Positions 20,067 through 21,347 of a stretch of 21,347 nucleotides of DNA are shown here, piece by piece. Position numbers and translations under genes: made by a program. Within the stretch, counting starts at the first letter, position 1. Each line of letters opens with the position of its first letter. This DNA is from a virus, in IMG/VR virus record IMGVR_UViG_3300042907_001027, positions 1-21,347 of that record. One strand, written 5' to 3'. The notes beneath the pieces are model-generated. The model saw only the letters and a program-made list of their open reading frames with translations, ran no database searches and was not told the origin of the DNA.

Positions 20067-21324
20067 CCAACGCCACCTCTGCTAAAGATCTTTTATCCTT
20101 TAACGCTTGCATGATCCTTTCGTCAATAGTTTTTTCACAGATCAGGTTGTAGACCCACACGTCGCGCGTCTGGCCGGAGCGGTGCAGCCGGCCGATGGTC
20201 TGCTCGTAGAGTTCAAGCGACCACGGCAGAGACAAAAAGACGATCTTGTTACCGCCGTGCTGAAGATTTAGCCCGTGACCAGCGCTCTTGGGGTGGAGCA
20301 GCAGCAGCTCGACCTTGCCGGCGTTCCAGTCGTCAATATTGCCGTCCACCATCCGCGCCTTCGGGTAGCGGCGCTGGAGTTCGGCCAGCTCTTCCTTGTA
20401 GTTGTAGACGATGATGGTGTTGTCGCGCTGGTTCTCTTCAAGGATCTCGTCCAGCAGGTCATACTTGTGCGGGGACAGCCACTCCGCGCCTGACGGCCCG
20501 TAGACCCATCCGCCGGCCAGTTGCTGTAGCTTGGTCGTCACCGACGCCGCAGTCGGCGCCGTGATCGTCTCGCCCAGCTCCAGCACGAAGTCCTTCTTCA
20601 TGCGGTTGTAGGGCTCCAGATCCATCGAGCAGCGCATTTCGACCGTGTGCAGCGCGGGTAGCCGATCCTTATACTCGCCGGGCTCCAGCACGAAGGTCGC
20701 CGGCTTGATCGTCTCCATGACGCGCTCCAGCGCGCCGGGCAGCGGCTCCCACATACCGAACTCGCGGTGGATACAACAGAAGAACTGTTGCATGAACGCG
20801 CCCTTTGACCGGCCCAGCAGCGCGCGGTCCACGATCTTGCATTGGCCAAACACGTCCTCCAGCCCGTTCGATGTGAACGAGCCGGTCAGGCCCCAGCGGA
20901 TCTCGACGCCCTCGATCCGCTTCTCCAGCTTCTTGAACCGCACGCCGGACGGGTTCTTCAGCCGCGTCAGTTCGTCGAAGACAATGCCGTCGAAGTCGCC
21001 TTCGATTGATTCGACGTTCTCGAAGTTGGTGACGACGACCTGCGTGTCGGCTTTGAACGCCGCGCGGCGCTGCTTTGGCGTGCCGACCGCGACAGACATG
21101 GTCAGGGTCGGAGCCCACTTCGGCTGCTCGACCGGCCAGACGGACTGCGCCACGCGCTTGGGGGCCAGCACCAGCCAGCGCCGGACCAGCCCGCGCGCTG
21201 TCATGTCCTGCATCGCTGTTAGCGTGATGGCTGTTTTGCCCGCGCCGACTGGCGCGAGGATCATCGCACGGTCACGCTCAAACAGGAAATCGGCGGCTAC
21301 TTCTTGATAAGGTCGCAGGCCCAT
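20044..21324 (-). CDS. SNF2-type DEAD-box-like helicase (426 aa)
   Basis: The protein has 426 residues from ATG 21324, behind AAAGGAACAGG; the start of the leftward operon as seen here. Motifs: 'LRPYQEVA' (Q-motif-like), Walker A APVGAGKT (24-31), Ia 'VLAPKRV', DELT in place of DEAH (117-120), III 'TGSF' (147-150), V 'SAGHGLNLQHGGN' and VI 'QTIGRLHRSGQTRDV' (375-389). The set matches phage SNF2-family helicases. It probably moves along DNA using ATP in replication, recombination or branch migration. The family usually works on double-stranded DNA. At 426 residues it is a minimal form with no added domain. Confidence 0.93.
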   Translation of the reverse strand: MGLRPYQEVAADFLFERDRAMILAPVGAGKTAITLTAMQDMTARGLVRRWLVLAPKRVAQSVWPVEQPKWAPTLTMSVAVGTPKQRRAAFKADTQVVVTNFENVESIEGDFDGIVFDELTRLKNPSGVRFKKLEKRIEGVEIRWGLTGSFTSNGLEDVFGQCKIVDRALLGRSKGAFMQQFFCCIHREFGMWEPLPGALERVMETIKPATFVLEPGEYKDRLPALHTVEMRCSMDLEPYNRMKKDFVLELGETITAPTAASVTTKLQQLAGGWVYGPSGAEWLSPHKYDLLDEILEENQRDNTIIVYNYKEELAELQRRYPKARMVDGNIDDWNAGKVELLLLHPKSAGHGLNLQHGGNKIVFLSLPWSLELYEQTIGRLHRSGQTRDVWVYNLICEKTIDERIMQALKDKRSLAEVALDELSRTA

Positions 21325-21347
21325 CGGTCTACCTGTTCCTTTGAGTT

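Noticed and set aside
1-21347. tRNA genes, CRISPR arrays, insertion sequences and attachment sites
   Set aside because: No clover-leaf, spaced direct repeats, transposase frame or integrase with a matching core was noticed by reading. A tRNA or covariance scan was not possible.

Overview
The window is a stretch of a tailed double-stranded DNA phage genome (or an integrated copy) with a P22-like podovirus virion module. The evidence is a coat protein of the P22 type next to a scaffolding protein, a gp4-like tail accessory factor followed by a gp10-like DNA stabilization protein, short tail or fibre proteins, and three large Ala/Gly/Gln-rich ejection-type proteins, one carrying a lysozyme domain. 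The G+C-rich bias, gene families and lysis-cassette design suggest a Gram-negative, possibly alphaproteobacterial host. That host guess is inference. No integrase, terminase, portal, DNA polymerase or RNA polymerase lies in the window; terminase and portal are presumably to the left.

Layout. Positions 1-17185 are all rightward late genes, apart from one leftward homing endonuclease. They run: a truncated DUF5856-like gene and small proteins (1-826); a fibre-like structural protein (828-2555); two small proteins; scaffold (3260-4030); the coat gene (4051-5985); two small virion proteins (6036-7043); gp4-like and gp10-like tail completion genes (7197-9893); a knob-like protein and a fibre (9886-11754); three internal/ejection proteins (11762-15831); and a tightly overlapping lysis cassette (15828-17185: M15 peptidase endolysin, lipoprotein, small membrane protein, inner-membrane spanin with an out-of-frame embedded lipoprotein spanin, coiled-coil membrane protein). 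From 17192 to 21324 all genes run leftward and overlap by a few bases: small regulatory and hypothetical genes, a HigA-like HTH protein, two related sigma-region-4/LuxR-like HTH proteins, a PAPS-reductase-family protein, a DUF6378-like protein and a SNF2-type helicase. The two gene blocks converge with only 6 bases between them.

The most notable feature is that the coat gene is split. Exon 1 (4051-4147) and exon 2 (4886-5985) are separated by a 738-base group I intron carrying an HNH homing endonuclease. The exon-1 end pairs with an internal guide (4161-4167) with a U·G at the splice site, and joining the exons restores a 398-residue P22-like coat protein. A second, unrelated HNH-AP2 endonuclease lies antisense between the gp4-like and gp10-like genes, next to an inverted repeat that spans both divergent ribosome binding sites.

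I saw no tRNA, rRNA, CRISPR array, insertion sequence or reverse transcriptase in the window. This was a reading by eye, not a covariance search.
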